Source: Acidimicrobiales bacterium
Lineage (GTDB): Bacteria > Actinomycetota > Acidimicrobiia > Acidimicrobiales > Poriferisodalaceae
NCBI GenBank assembly: GCA_030749275.1
Contig: JASMKJ010000124.1
Span: forward strand, 1 to 6,748
Length of the DNA: 6,748 bases
Direction: 5' to 3'
The notes under the pieces are model-generated. The model saw only the letters and a program-made list of their open reading frames with translations. It searched no databases and was not told the DNA's origin. Below are positions 6,230 through 6,748 of this stretch, one piece after another. Each line of letters opens with the position of its first letter. Positions within the stretch are counted from its first letter, which is position 1. The translations under genes were made by a program, and so were the position numbers.

Positions 6230-6748
6230 GTCGATTTCAATACCTCAAGTAGTTCATCATGGAGGAGCCCATTTGAGGCTATGCCGCTGATGGAATCGGG
6301 TGCGGCATTTAAGTCGATAGAGCTTTCGCCAGTCATGTCGGTGAACCGGCCACCAGCTTCTTCCAAGATAACTGGCATAGGGGCCAAATCCCAGGACGAG
6401 CAAACAGGATCGATCATCGCCTCAGCTTGACCTGAAGCCACTAGGTAGTAGCCAAACGCGTCACCCCAGGTGCGCATCATTGCTCCCGATCCCTTCAAGG
6501 CCATAAGTGACTCGTTGGTAAACGTTTCATAGCTACTCGTGTTGACCAGCGCGCCTTTCAAATGGCTTGCGTTGCTCACCGACGTCGGTCGTCCATCAAG
6601 CCAGCATCCGAGTCCACGCGCCGCAGCAAGGGTCGAGTTCAGCGCAGGAACATAGATGACTCCGACGATGGGGCCCGTTTCGTCGGCTACAGCAAGAAGT
6701 GTCGAGTACAGCGGCACTCCTCTCGTAAATCCGCGTGTCCCATCAATT
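6226..6748 (-). CDS. Inositol monophosphatase family protein, probably HisN-type histidinol-phosphatase; 5' part outside window
   Basis: The C-terminal 173 residues are present; the frame is open to the right edge, which cuts inside the first metal motif (IDGTRGFTRGVP at 6712-6747). The second motif, WDLAP, is at 6379-6393, with Asp codon 6388-6390, followed by EEAGGRFTDMTG. The block RTWGDAFGYYLVASGQAEAMIDP just before WDLAP is the pattern I associate with HisN-type histidinol-phosphatases rather than inositol phosphatases, which would place it in the last-but-two step of histidine synthesis. This subgroup call is moderate, since the substrate-selecting N-terminal part is missing. Metal-dependent (Mg2+) phosphate ester hydrolysis is expected, in the cytosol. 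A GTG at 6717 is internal to the conserved motif and is not the start. The stop overlaps the permease ATG by four bases. Confidence 0.88.
   Translation of the reverse strand, partial: IDGTRGFTRGVPLYSTLLAVADETGPIVGVIYVPALNSTLAAARGLGCWLDGRPTSVSNASHLKGALVNTSSYETFTNESLMALKGSGAMMRTWGDAFGYYLVASGQAEAMIDPVCSSWDLAPMPVILEEAGGRFTDMTGESSIDLNAAPDSISGIASNGLLHDELLEVLKST

Noticed and set aside
6715..6717. GTG as start codon of the phosphatase
   Set aside because: The upstream in-frame codons encode IDGTRGFTRG, the first metal-binding motif, so the gene begins outside the window.

Overview
The window looks like an ordinary chromosomal stretch of an actinobacterium, most likely of the Acidimicrobiia (Ilumatobacter-like or freshwater/marine relatives). 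The best pointer is a secreted protein with repeated 'GYWLVAxDGGxFSFGDAxFYGS' units, a repeat I associate mainly with that class. A DUF4031 protein and moderate, balanced base composition also fit. This placement is inference; there is no rRNA or other marker here. I see no mobile element, CRISPR array, tRNA or phage gene. Genes are very tightly packed, and the longest gap is the 107 bp divergent spacer at 1299-1405.

Layout. (1) 1-1298, minus: an AtuA/DUF1446 family protein, running off the left edge. (2) 1299-1405: divergent spacer with a 9 bp inverted repeat. (3) 1406-2083, plus: a small alpha/beta hydrolase, convergent with (4). (4) 2097-3479, minus: a secreted protein with five 42-residue repeats followed by an M23 (LytM) metallopeptidase domain. 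(5) 3484-4572 and 4569-5120, plus: an overlapping pair, a DUF3524/QTMAN-like glycosyltransferase and a DUF4031 protein with an unassigned C-terminal half. (6) 5144-6229 and 6226-6748, minus: an overlapping pair, an AI-2E family permease preceded by a HisN-type inositol-monophosphatase family protein that runs off the right edge.

How they work together. Three separate themes appear. AtuA-like protein and hydrolase are divergent and may share control from one dyad; they could belong to acyl/terpenoid catabolism. The M23 protein acts outside the cell on peptidoglycan. The glycosyltransferase and DUF4031 gene share an ATGA stop/start overlap and are almost certainly co-translated. The glycosyltransferase resembles the enzyme family that mannosylates queuosine in tRNA, so the DUF4031 protein, of unknown function, is a candidate partner. 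This pair is the most interesting item in the window. The HisN-like/permease pair is likewise coupled by ATGA but has no obvious functional link.
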